Positions 1 to 10,979 of a stretch of DNA of 64,000 bases are shown here, one piece after another; within the stretch, counting starts at the first letter, position 1, and every line of letters starts with the position of its first letter. The notes beneath the pieces are model-generated. The model made no database searches. It saw only the letters and a program-made list of their open reading frames with translations, and was not told the DNA's origin. Source of the DNA: Sphagnum compactum (lineage: Eukaryota; Bryophyta; Sphagnopsida; Sphagnales); NCBI GenBank assembly GCA_965153455.1, contig OZ234500.1, positions 11,284,001 through 11,348,000 on the forward strand, given 5' to 3'. Both the position numbers and the translations under genes were made by a program.

Positions 1-500
1 CAGTGTTACTTCCCCAATCATGTGCCACTTTAGCATCCTTCAACCATGGTCTCCCCAACAACATGGAATAACTAAAATCTACCACACTATTCTAAAATAT
101 AGTAAACATAGTTATGTAAGGAATGCCATGAACATATATCTTTAGATCTTTGATCAACCCCATTAGTTTTGTGGTTGTTGATCTGCCATCCTTAGATTAT
201 ATGGTGCAGGTTTAGGCTTTGGAAGCCCTAACTTCAATTTCAACTATTCTATGATAATATTAACTCCAAAACCTCCATCTAGCAACACACCTTCTATTGT
301 ATTATTCCCAATCTATATTTGGATAATTGCCATATGACTATCTATTACTACAACAACTGTCCTTACTTCTGGCATTGAAGAACCAACTTGTTTATTTGTG
401 GTTGCTTTACTTACATTCTGAGTTTTCTCTAGTTTCAACTTCTACCAAAGATATCTCTTTAGCTTAGGAGCTATTTTAAGAAGTTGTCCAAAGTTCAAAG
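1..500 (-). pseudogene. Decayed retroviral-type aspartic protease
   Basis: The protease cleaves the gag-pol polyprotein. On the minus strand the active-site stretch IEGVLLDGGFGVNI lies around 262-300, with the catalytic Asp-Gly-Gly codons near 273-281. It is followed by KPKPAPYNLRMAD (near 185-235) and the family's closing motif LLGRPWL near 40-60. In-frame stops, for example TAG shortly after the active site, break the frame. The active-site triplet itself is still Asp-Gly-Gly, in contrast to the other protease in this window at 33.5 kb. The gene continues toward reverse transcriptase off the left edge. Confidence 0.8.
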
Positions 501-943
501 TATAACTTGTTTCTAAGATCTGCTTACCAATGTCTAGAAAAATCCCTTTTACTATGGTCAGTTTCCCTTGTGAATTCACTATTTCTTGAGACTCCTATAC
601 GTTCATAAAAATAGTATTTGGCATACTCGACTAGGTTGTGTTCCATCCCTCCATGGATGTGGATGGCCCGTTAATCTAGGTTTATGTAATTTGAACCTAT
701 TGAATTGTCTGCACCATAGACTATTTCAACCGCTCTTCTTTCTCTTAATCAACAACATTTTTTGCTTTTCTTGGCTTTCTATCCTTGAACACCTGTTTTT
801 CAGTTACTTTGCTTCTTGTGGTAACATTAACATCCACCACATTCACATCCGTAATGATAGTTTGTGTCTTAGCAACAGGTTGAACCTCTACTATTGTCAC
901 GGATTTCCCATGAAACAATTTTTTGCGTCTCAACAAACTTTGG

Positions 944-2566
944 ACAATTTGTCATTTTGTGGCCATTCAAACCACAAATGTGACATGCATATGAAGATGT
1001 TTTCTATGTTTTCTGACTTGATTGTGTTGCCTCCGTGGTTGCCACTGTGGTCTGCTCTATTTTCTTTCTTCATGTCTCCACATTATGATTTGTCATCCCA
1101 CAATTTGTGCAATTGTTGTCAATCTTCCCTCTATCACTTTTTCTTTTTGTTAGTATTGCCTGCTTAATACTCTATGGTACTAATAGTGCATTCCTTGCTT
1201 ATGTAGTAATCATACCTTCTTCACACAACATTACCGTCTCCTTATGTTGTTGTAATGTTAACTGCTTCATTCCTACAATCACAATTATGAAATATGATTG
1301 CAAACCCACTCTAAACACAATAGTTAGAAAATTGTCTATGGTTGGTACTTGTAAACCATGAACCAGCTTTTGAATCTGCTCATAATAAACCTCCATCCGC
1401 TCAATCTCCTCCTGCTTCATGTTCTTTAGCTCCATGTATATTTGCTCATCATTTTGAGTCTTCCGATGATGTTTGCAAAATGCATGTGTAAGCTCCGAAA
1501 AAATACAGTCAGAAAGTTCTAACATGGAATTATGGCACTAGTCTGATGCCATATCTTTTAACATATAGCTAAACGCATTGATGATATACTCTTCAAAAGT
1601 CTCTACATTTTCTTTTATTACAGAATTGAACACTTTGACATGAGCATCTGGATCAGCATCTTTTTTGAAATCAAGATACTTAAAAGCTACCCTGTTTGGC
1701 CTAACATAATGGCCATCTTTGTGATAAAAAATTGGTGTAATTACAGCAATTGGTTTATGGTATCCTCCTCTTGAATACATGGCATTTGCATTTCTACACC
1801 CTCCAACAACCATTGAGTTCATTAATGGTCAATCTGAAGTCATGTTCCCATGAGTAGCCGTTATCGAATTAGTAAACACCATTTGAAGTATGCTAACAAC
1901 TCCGAGAGTAATTGTTGGTAGCGTTCAACTTCAATTCAGATTCCTTCTTGCCGAGATTCCACTTGATTCGCTACCCAATTTTGCTATAGATCCATTTAGC
2001 ATTCCCCTTCTGACAACATTTATGTCGGTCGCAACAACTGTTTCCACTCCTATGGTTATTATACCTACATTAAATGATTAAGTAACTCCTGTCTTAGCAT
2101 GTCGTCTCTGGGTTTCAACAATTGTGGCTTCTGACATTATTGGTGAAGTTGTGTTAACTCGAAATCGACATTGTTCCAGTCTGTGGTTACCCATTGGTAT
2201 CCTCTATGGTGGAGTATGTGGATGTGAATACCCTTCTAGTTCTCTGCTCTTGGTCTTAATAGATGAATAAATCTGTTAACTTTGTGGTCCTAATTGGCTT
2301 TGCAACTCCATGTCTCTAAATTTGTTTTGGACTATAAGAATTCATGATTTCTATTCTTATGGTTGATTTATTAATGCAATTGCCACATTTTGTAATTCCA
2401 CATGCCTAGCAATACTTGCTCTAATGTGAGAAGGCACAAAAGGACAATCATAGATTACATGTTCTTTTTCCTCAAAGAATGCATAGACCTTTGAAAGTAA
2501 TCCAATCATCTCCGAATCCACATATTCATGATCTTGTGTTTCAGCTGCATGCCTTGTTTGATCCAA
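944..2566 (-). pseudogene. Decayed gag with two CCHC zinc knuckles
   Basis: Gag is the structural protein that packages retrotransposon RNA. Segments at 1538-1822 and 1199-1525 read almost continuously as plant gag (motifs such as IFYHKDGHYVRPNRVAFKY and LTLQQHKETVMLCEEG), separated by a single in-frame stop near 1538. The segment at 2357-2566 is a likely N-terminal part. Two nucleic-acid-binding knuckles follow. The second (944-985) is a complete C-X2-C-X4-H-X4-C, CHICGLNGHKMTNC. The first (1070-1111) reads CTNCGMTNHNVET and then TGA exactly where the fourth zinc-binding cysteine belongs. Family assignment rests on motif recognition; decay is directly visible. Confidence 0.8.
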
Positions 2567-2960
2567 CTTTAGATTCCCTTGATAAGAATATGATTATGGT
2601 ATTTCATCCAACGCATTCACATGTATCTTTGCATACTTAGATGATCTTAAGTAATTTTCCTCAGTCTTCTCGAACACATCAACATTGGTATTTTCATCCA
2701 CCTCCCAGTGTTCCACTGGTTCATAATAATCTAGAGATGCAGATTGATACACAAGCCTGGCTTGTATACCTCCTATAGCATCCCTCCCTTGGCTAATATA
2801 CCTCTTGTAACATCCTTCCTTTGGCTAGTCACTAACTCTGCACTTGAAATTTCCAGTGGATGGTCAAGTACTATAGAAGTCCCTATTTTGTTTTGATCTT
2901 TACAACTCTGAACAACAAATTGCAACTTAAAAGTATATTGCATTTGTTCATTCAAATGAA

Positions 2961-4449
2961 TAGTCGATTACATCTCTCTCCGTGGAGATCGTCATTTGGA
3001 ACTGTGCCTTCTCTGAAGACCCCTAGTCCATAAGTTTTGTCATACCACTTTTTGTGGTAGAAACGACTTGTGTTTTGCAGGCCTTTCTTCTGTTCTCAAA
3101 ACTCGTCTATCCAACATTAGATTTTAAGAAGGGGTTTCTGTAAGCCCTGCATATTCCTCTCCATTTTCAAAATTATCTTTTGTTTGTTTTTCAATAACTT
3201 GCCGATTTGCCTCCAAGTTCAATTATCACTGTAAACTCCGGGTTACTATTCGATTCATTTTGTTTCACAATTCTTCGTTTTCAGAATTTATAAATCGTTC
3301 TACAATCCTTACGGCATCAATGGCGTAGACCTCTGATACTTTCTAACATACCCCTTAAAATTTTAATTAAAAGAAAAAACAATATTACTCACCTGAACAC
3401 TCTCATCAATAATATACAAGAAATTTGTAGAACACCTTCCCATTACTAAAAGAAAAAATTTAAAAAAAATTCCCCAACATGGTTGCCAAATAAAAATGAA
3501 ATTTAAATTTCGGTGGAATGTTTCCCACTACTCTAACAACAGATTTGCATGTCACATGCCTATGTTCACTAAATATGTCTTAAGTCTCAACAAACTTAAC
3601 ACTACAATTCATTCCAACATCATATTCATGGTTATTACATATAACCAAAATTTGCACTTCAAAATACATTGTAAAAAACTCTAGAAACAAGATTACAATT
3701 CATTTCATCATAATTTAACATTACAGAAAATTCACACAAAATACGAACATAGAATTCACTATAGAAGTTTGTGCTTTTCTGTATTACTAAAAACATCAAT
3801 CCAAATTAAGCGTGATCCCATGTTTTGTTGAAAAAAATCCGAAAACAACACTTAAAATCTGTGCTATATCATAACAAAGTCTATGGTTTTTTACCACAAA
3901 TACCTCCAACTCTCCCTATTTTTCTCTCCAAAAAACACAAAAAAAAAACTCCTTGTCTTTTCTTCTTCTTATCCTTTTGTTCTCTAAAACTTCCCCCTTA
4001 AGAACCATCCCAAAGCTCATCATAATGATCCAAAGCAACAAGAATTCAAAATTCAAACTAACAAAGTTCCCTGATTAGTCCTTATCCTAACTGCCTTGTT
4101 CATCCCAAATCACATACTCAGCTTACCCCTTAACACCAACATACAAGATTATTGATTTGAAAAGCCAAGAATGAAAGGTCCAAAATTTTGTAATAATTAA
4201 AAACATAATTACCAAAATTTCACACATTGAAGAACACTAATGCTAATAATGATTAAGAATCAATTTAGATTAATATTAATTATGAATATTCAAAAGGAAT
4301 ACTGATTAATTTGTTGTATAATTAAATTCATCAAATAACAACACATGTGAATGACATAAAATGCAACCAAAATATAAAAACAAAAAGTGAAGTACATTAA
4401 ATGTTTAAAAATCAATAAAAAAATAACCAATATTTTATTAATGTCACCA
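2961..4449. other. AT-rich stretch, no gene recognised
   Basis: I see no protein similarity, RNA gene or ordered repeat here. Open frames are short and AT-rich. Possible untranslated leader or LTR of the minus-strand gag element could lie in the first part, but no TG...CA boundary or primer-binding site could be picked out by eye. Confidence 0.4.
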
Positions 4450-7400
4450 ACATACTTCACAAATTATTCAATGCATCAACAACTTCAATATTCACTTTCA
4501 TTCGAAAAGCACAACTATCAAGAATAGTAATTTGATTTTTGTTTATTATATTTTTCCAAGCAAGAAAATAAAAATGAATTGCTGAAATATTAAACCACTT
4601 TTCTAGATATACTAAATTACATTTCCACTTGCCATTCCAACAATCTTCATATAAACACCATTCATTTGAATTTGACCCTTTCTTCATTGGAACCCACCAT
4701 TACACCTTCACCATTTTGAAATTTTCATTTTGGTCATCTTTTACAACATCACTTTGTGTTCTTCCCATCCACACAAGGACAAATAGAAGATCATGCAGCC
4801 TCATGAGAACAAAATCTCCATTGTTGAAAACTTTAAACGGGGTGTATGCCAAAAAAGGTTTCAAATTCTTAGGTCCACAATAAGGATGCACCACTAGGTC
4901 TTCCAAATCCACAACCTCCACAAAGCCTTGGCATATTTATACTTCCAATTGTTCGAAGGCCAAAAGCCTTCCAAAAGAGTGGAACTTTGGAAAGGCAACG
5001 ACTTTGACAAATGCAATAAAATATCCTCCCAATATTCCACATATGTAATCATCTTCATCGCATAAGTTGCACTATGTTCAATGCTTTGCTTTTAGAATTC
5101 CACATATTTGGATAGTCAAACATTAGTAAACTTTTCTTTCTCCATAGACTTCAGTGCATCATGACCCCAAATTGGGTGATATGGAACAAGGCTTGGGACT
5201 CTAATAAAACAGCTTTGGAGATCCATTGGGATTAATGTTCCATAATTTGATTAAAGACCCATTGGTGGGATTCCAAACACTATTTGTAGGAAAAACTTTG
5301 AATTTCATCACATGCCAACTGGACAAATTAACAAAAAGTCTAAAAAGATGCATATAAGTATGTCCTACCAAAATTTTCGAGACATCCTTTAAACAATTAA
5401 GGAACCAACTTTAAAAATTTGGAATCTCTTGAATCAATTGTAGAATGAAAGGTCACCCCTATGAGATCATGAAAGCCTACATCAAATCTGTCAAAACATA
5501 GATGTTTTGCTTTCTCAACTTTTTTGACAAATACCCAAAGCATCCATCAATATCCTCATGTGCATGACCAACAAGGAATCCCAGTTTAACCTCAAACATT
5601 TCCTTTAGAATCAACAATGACATAAATTATGCTAACAAATACCTATTTCTATTGTCCTTCACATAGTTATCCATTTCAAACAACAATTTTTTTTGGCAAA
5701 GACTAGAGGTTAATGACTTGCCTTGTTTTACTTAATTCAAATGTGCAACACGATTTGCCTTGCAAGAAACACATAAAATATGCATTCGGTGGAGGGGGTG
5801 CAAGCAAGGTAAAGTAGACGGCTCATTACTTTGTGTCAAAAAAATTACAAGTAGCCATGAAAAATTTTAATGTATTGAAAGTAAAAAAATTATTTTGTAC
5901 AATAATTAACATCATGATAATCTTTGATTTTATATTTAAAATGTTGGAAAATCCCATCTTGAAAATAGAATTAGAGTTAATTTTTTAAAATGTGTCCACT
6001 TGCATAAGATGTCTGATCTTACAAAATAAGCTACATGTAAATGAAATATTGATTTTTTAAAATTTTCACGTCAAAGGGGCCCTAAAAGATACATATATAT
6101 TGTCAAATTATGCATGTTATAATCATAATATATCAAAATTTTAATATGAAATAGGTTGAACACCATTTTGACCCAATTAGTTTCAAACATACTTTCAACC
6201 TTTTTCTTTTATACCAAAGTTATTTAAACTTTATATCTAACTTCCCATAAACTAAATGTAGTGACCTATGGTTTCATACTTCTACTTCTAGATATTTTGA
6301 ATCTACTTTCTTGTGTCCATATCAAAATTGTTTCATTTTTTAATTGAATTTTGGAAGGATTGGTTTTTTTCTCTACTTTACTTTGCTGACACCCAAGGGT
6401 GCTTAAACAACATTTTAGACTCACAAACTGGAATTTTTTCCAAAGCTCAAAATAATTGCAACAATGACCCAATTGTAAAATTAGGATCATTAGGCCACAA
6501 CTCATTAGAATATTACACATATCTAGCTCTCATCACCATGACCATGCATTATCATACCAATGAGGGTAATGGGTTATTGTCTAAGCCCAAAAATCATTTT
6601 GTTGGTCATTTGGAACATTAGGAGTGCAATTTTTGCATAATGCATAAGAATTCATCTTTGGAGTAAACAGATCAACCCTTCAAGTATGGTATAAGTTCTA
6701 CATGAAGGTAGATGCAAGGTATGATGGCTCATTTTTTTGATGAAACAATGTTTTTTCCTTGGATACCCTTTATTCAAATGCATATGTTGATTAATATGTC
6801 TTTAGATATACTAATTGGGACTTAGATTTAAATTAACAATTTCATTACGAAGAGAACTATGTGGTTATTTATTGATAAAAATTTGTTAGTAGTAATAGAC
6901 TTTTGAAGTTGAAAAATATGGACCGATCGTTTGATTGGAACATCACAAAATGGAAAAATTTGTATTGATTCACATTAAAAAAATTTGTTATTGGGACTCA
7001 ATATATAATGTAATATAAACTCATATGAGGAATCTTTTTTTTCAAAACCTTAACTGTTTAATAGTTAGGAACTTTTGAATGGTTAAAATTTGATCATATT
7101 TTCATAAGTCCATATGAGTTACAATTTTTGTTTTTTTTTTTCAATTTCTTTATCCCAAAAGCATATTTTTTGAAAGTTTTACATGGGTCATTATTCATAT
7201 GGAGTTTGTGGGTTTTCCTTTTAGGACTTCCAAATTAGAAAATGATATCAACTACATTAAATAAAAGTTTTCACATAGATTTGGAAAGTTTGTAGGTGAT
7301 TGAACATGTATTATTCAAATATTAGAATAATAATATTCTAAAAAGTAACAACCATGTCCATTTTAATCATTTTAAAGAATATTGTATGGACTTATGGGGA

Positions 7401-8760
7401 ATGTAATTTATGTTGATATTGAGCCACTGTATTGTGCATTCACCCATGACTCTTGATGCAAGATGGGTCAAAGTATGGTTAGGGTACCAAAAATAACCAT
7501 CTCATTTTGTATCCAGTGGACCCCTCAATAAAACATGTTGTAACTTAATGACACATTCATATTGAAAGTTTGATTTTTTCTTTATGGATAGATACAGTAA
7601 TAAGGTACTATTTTTTGCATAGCATGTCAAATTTGTATAAGTTTTAGGATTCCTATCAAGTCTTAGAAAAAAATTTAGGACTTTGTCTCATGAAAAAAAA
7701 ACTCAAGGATTCATGAGGAATGTTTAAACAATTTATTTTGGCCCAAGATTCTTACCACAAACACCTTAGGTACTAATGTACATAAAACATATGAGTGTGA
7801 CAAAAACCAAGTGCCCCTATTGCAATGTAAAAAAATTCAAAAAATGAAATTTCAAGGACTTTTGGGCCATTGATAAAACATGACCTAGATTGGATAAATT
7901 TATTCTTATTTTCTTAAATGAAAAAAATAGATATTCTAAATGCCTATATAAAATTTGAAAAAAAATTATTTCATTTGACATGAGAAAAAAATGGAAATCT
8001 AATATAGGTCATAGGAAAAATGAAAAAAAAGGTGAATTTGAATCCTTAGGAGTGAGTCCTTAAGAATTCCTTTAGATGGCGTCTCTTCCTCAACCTACTC
8101 ATTGTAGACTAAAAAATACCTCCAATGTTCAACTCCTGACTTATTTTGTAAAAAAGTAATAAACAAATGAGAATAATAAATCTCATACTAAATAACACAT
8201 GATAATACTTGACAACAACAACAAAACTTGAATGATTAAAGTACTTTCTTTAAAAGACAATTAACTCACACAATATTCACATATTGCGAATATATAAACT
8301 ATATCTTACTTCATCACTTCGCTTTCAGAGGCTCTTCCACATATCAGGCAACATATGTGAAACATCATGTCTACCATTTCTTTTCATTTGATGTGGCATT
8401 GTTTTAGCACATAAATTAATCAAGGATTGAACATTTGACTATGCATGCTCCATTGGAGTTCATAGTTTATGCAAACTTTTGTTTCCATGGGGTAAAAATC
8501 TACAACCTTGTTTACAATCCACTTTGTATCACATATATGTCGATTTCGATAAAACAACAATCTTATACCATGCAATTTCATAAATTTCCATTTCTTGAAC
8601 TGCAATAAACTTTTGCCGTTTCATATTTCCTTTCATATTCAACCTTCTTGGAATATCCAAACCACAAGTTCTATGGTCTTCAAAGGATAGATGCCAAACT
8701 TCTTTCCTAAACAACATTTTCTCACAATGAAAATGCTGACAACAATTTCGTATAGGGGCA
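4450..8760 (-). pseudogene. Decayed DUF7869-like plant transposon gene, minus copy
   Basis: Read on the minus strand, blocks of one protein appear in order. N-terminal block, about 8760-8330: RKEVWHLSFEDHR, QEMEIYEIAWYKIVVLS, CRFLPHGNKS. Middle block, about 6520-6400: WPNDPNFTIGSLL. Core, about 5680-5500: a D-N-x-x-x-D-N-R-N-R-Y stretch, then GFLVGHAHEDIDGCFGYL and SKKLRKQN, continuing through LVGHTYMHLFRL near 5370. C-terminal block, about 5215-4457: HPIWGHDALKSMEKE, HPYCGPKNLKPF, VWMGRTQSDVVKDDQNENF, WWVPMKKGS and LYEDCWNGKWKCNL. The VGHxHEDID motif is what I associate with DUF7869-type proteins of mobile-element origin, function unproven. Stops (for example TAA just before WWVPMKKGS) and frameshifts are frequent. 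The spaces between blocks may be introns or insertions. Confidence 0.72.
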
Positions 8761-10049
8761 ACATAACGTAGAACTCACATTTCAAACAAACTTTTTAGAC
8801 AAGAACTTTTCAATCCTTGACACGAAATGTTCAGATGGACATACCCTTCGCCTCCTGTTCTAAAAACTACATTGTTTCTTCCTCACACGAACTTCCTCAT
8901 CAACAATTGGTATGTGGCTTTCATTATGTGAGTAACGAGTACCCATTTAGAAATGTTTGAGCCAACGGCCACTTCCAAATGGTCATTACCGCTGAAACAT
9001 TATTTGAGAAATATAAAATGTCCAATCTCACATGATCTTCACCAAGCTAATCATCAATAACTACTTCCCATGGGGTCACATGCTATCACACATTTGCTTG
9101 CAACGAACACCCCATCATCATTGACAAGGTCACATTTCGCACCTTGCCAAAAACACCTACCTTTTGATGGAATGCATGAATTTTTTTACCCCTCCATGAA
9201 AAGTTATTACTTTGACCTAGGTTGACCCTATGTTAACCTTAAACCAATGTGATGTTGGGCTATGTCGGCATTAAAGCTGACTGGGCAGATGTGACATTGA
9301 TAACCATATTCCAAAAACATGGAAAAATGTTCGTGAGCAAAATGATGAGGTGTAAAAATTTACAACTTTAACTTTTAATTATGTTAAAACATCAACTATA
9401 TTTGCAAATTTAATCATGTTGAAATTTATGTTGAAGGTGTTGGGAATATGATGTTGACAATGCATATGAACATTTTAAACATGAAAGACAAATTGTTTAA
9501 AATGTTCAATATGTCAGGTTAAAGTCTAATGTTTTTTTGTTGGTTGATTATTTTGTGGATTATAGATTAGTAAAGATGTAGGCATTGGAAGAATCTTTCA
9601 ATTTGCGATGAATTGTTTGAGAAAGAAACATAATTTGAATGTTAATGTGAAGATTCGAAAAACATGGTTCCAACTTTGTTAACTGTACTATTTGTGAATA
9701 ATTGAAGGATTTGATATCCAAAATTGGAAAGTGGATGTAAAGGAATATGAAATGAAATGATAAAATCATAAAATTCATCAGGAATTGTCATTACACCAAT
9801 AATATGCATCCAATTTCACTATGTGTTTCACTACATTTTGAATGTAATTAGACAAAAAATTTTACCATGGTGAAAGTGGTTAACCCTTTAATAGATAGGT
9901 AGTTATTTCGGATAGGTGAATTCATTAATAGCTAATTGAATCCACCAATAAATAATCAAATTCATTAATAGTTAAATCATTAATAAAAATTTTCATAAAT
10001 AGTTAAATCATCAATAATTAATCAATTAATATTTAATTATGAATCTAGG
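8761..10049. other. Mostly unassigned; possible 5' part of the minus DUF7869-like relic
   Basis: The first ~400 bases on the minus strand keep patchy coding-like words just upstream of the N-terminal block of the neighbouring relic and may belong to it. From about 9200 to 10049 I see only AT-rich sequence, with runs built on ATTAATAGTTAAATCA near 9890-10030. Confidence 0.35.
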
Positions 10050-10054
10050 CTAGG

Positions 10055-10210
10055 CACTTAAAATCCTTCACTAAGATACTCAACTTAAGTTAAAAATTTA
10101 GCCCACCAACATAGAATGCAAGTGTGAAGATTTGAACCTTTCACCTCTTATCATTTCACTGTTTAAGGAACAAGTCATTAACCATCGAACTACTATTTAA
10201 ATGAATGATT
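10055..10210 (-). mobile_element. Candidate tRNA-derived SINE
   Basis: On the minus strand a TAGTTCGATGGT stretch (near 10186-10197) resembles a pol III A box (TRGYNNARNNGG) and GGTTCAAATC (near 10134-10143) matches a B box (GGTTCRANNC). Their starts are about 54 bases apart, within the range of tRNA-derived promoters. The flanking run to about 10055 has no tRNA acceptor stem, so a SINE is more likely than a tRNA gene. No 3' tail or target duplication could be confirmed by eye. Confidence 0.45.
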
Positions 10211-10239
10211 TTTTTGTCATCACATATTATTATGCACAT

Positions 10240-10770
10240 TTTTTAACCCTAGGCAATTCTTGGCAATTCTTGATTATTCTACCATAGGCTATTCTAAGCT
10301 ATATTATCATAAAATTATTAGTTATTTTACGTTATTTTACCATAAGTTATTGTTGGTTATTTGACCATAAGAGATTTTGGCTATTCTATCATAAATTATT
10401 GTTGGTCATTGCTAATTATTTTATGTTATTTTACTTTAAGTTATTCTTGGCTATTATATCGTAAGCTATTGCTGGCTAATTTAGGCTATTTTACCATAAG
10501 TTATCATTGGATATTTTATCATAGGTTATTGTTAGTTATTTTAGGATATTTTAATTTATTTTATCATAGGCTATCGTTGTTTATTCTATCATAGGTTATT
10601 ATTGATTATTCTACCTCAGGTTATTATTTATAACCTAAGGTATAATAATTTATAATAATTCATAATACCTTATAGTAATTTAGGGTATAACTTAAAATAA
10701 CCTAGGGTAATCTAAAATAATATAGGGTATAACCTATAATAGCCTAGGGTATTTAAAACAACAACATAAA
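10240..10770. repeat. Degenerate AT-rich tandem array with a switch of orientation
   Basis: From 10240 to about 10625 a loosely conserved ~25-30 bp unit recurs, built around TTATTTTACCATAAGTTATT and TATCATAGGTTATTGTTGG. From about 10627 onward the same words appear reverse-complemented (AACCTAGGGTATAA type). At the switch, CTACCTCAGGTTATTATTTATAACC and the following AAGGTATAA form a near-perfect inverted repeat, so the array as a whole can fold on itself. Short open frames through it, such as 10361-10594, are by-products of the repeat. Confidence 0.75.
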
Positions 10771-10979
10771 AATAAACATGTTTACTATAATAAATTATAA
10801 TATTGAATTATGTCAATTAGTAGTGAAACATGATATTTACATAACGACCCTATAATGAAATAACTTTAACTAAGGTGAAATCACAAAGGTGTAATAAACT
10901 TATTTCATTTTTAAGGTCCCAATGCCCATAATGATTTAGGCTAATGAATTGCACCCCAATTTTGTACTAGTGTGTGTAG

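Larger units (their letters stand above)
1..2960 (-). mobile_element. Ty3/gypsy-type LTR retrotransposon, gag-protease end, left-truncated by window
   Basis: Reading the minus strand from about 2960 to 1, conceptual translation gives retrotransposon gag sequence, two CCHC zinc knuckles and then a retroviral-type aspartic protease, the usual Ty3/gypsy order. Reverse transcriptase would follow beyond the left edge. The reading frames are broken by many stops, so this is an old, inactive copy. No LTR is visible on the right side; the 5' boundary near 2960 is only where recognisable coding similarity ends and could lie further right. Confidence 0.8.

Noticed and set aside
586-1167. 193-codon plus-strand open frame
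   Set aside because: It lies antisense to the gag and zinc knuckles on the minus strand and has no motif; a shadow frame.
10130-10200. tRNA gene
   Set aside because: A and B box-like words exist, but no acceptor stem or cloverleaf can be drawn; called a SINE candidate instead.
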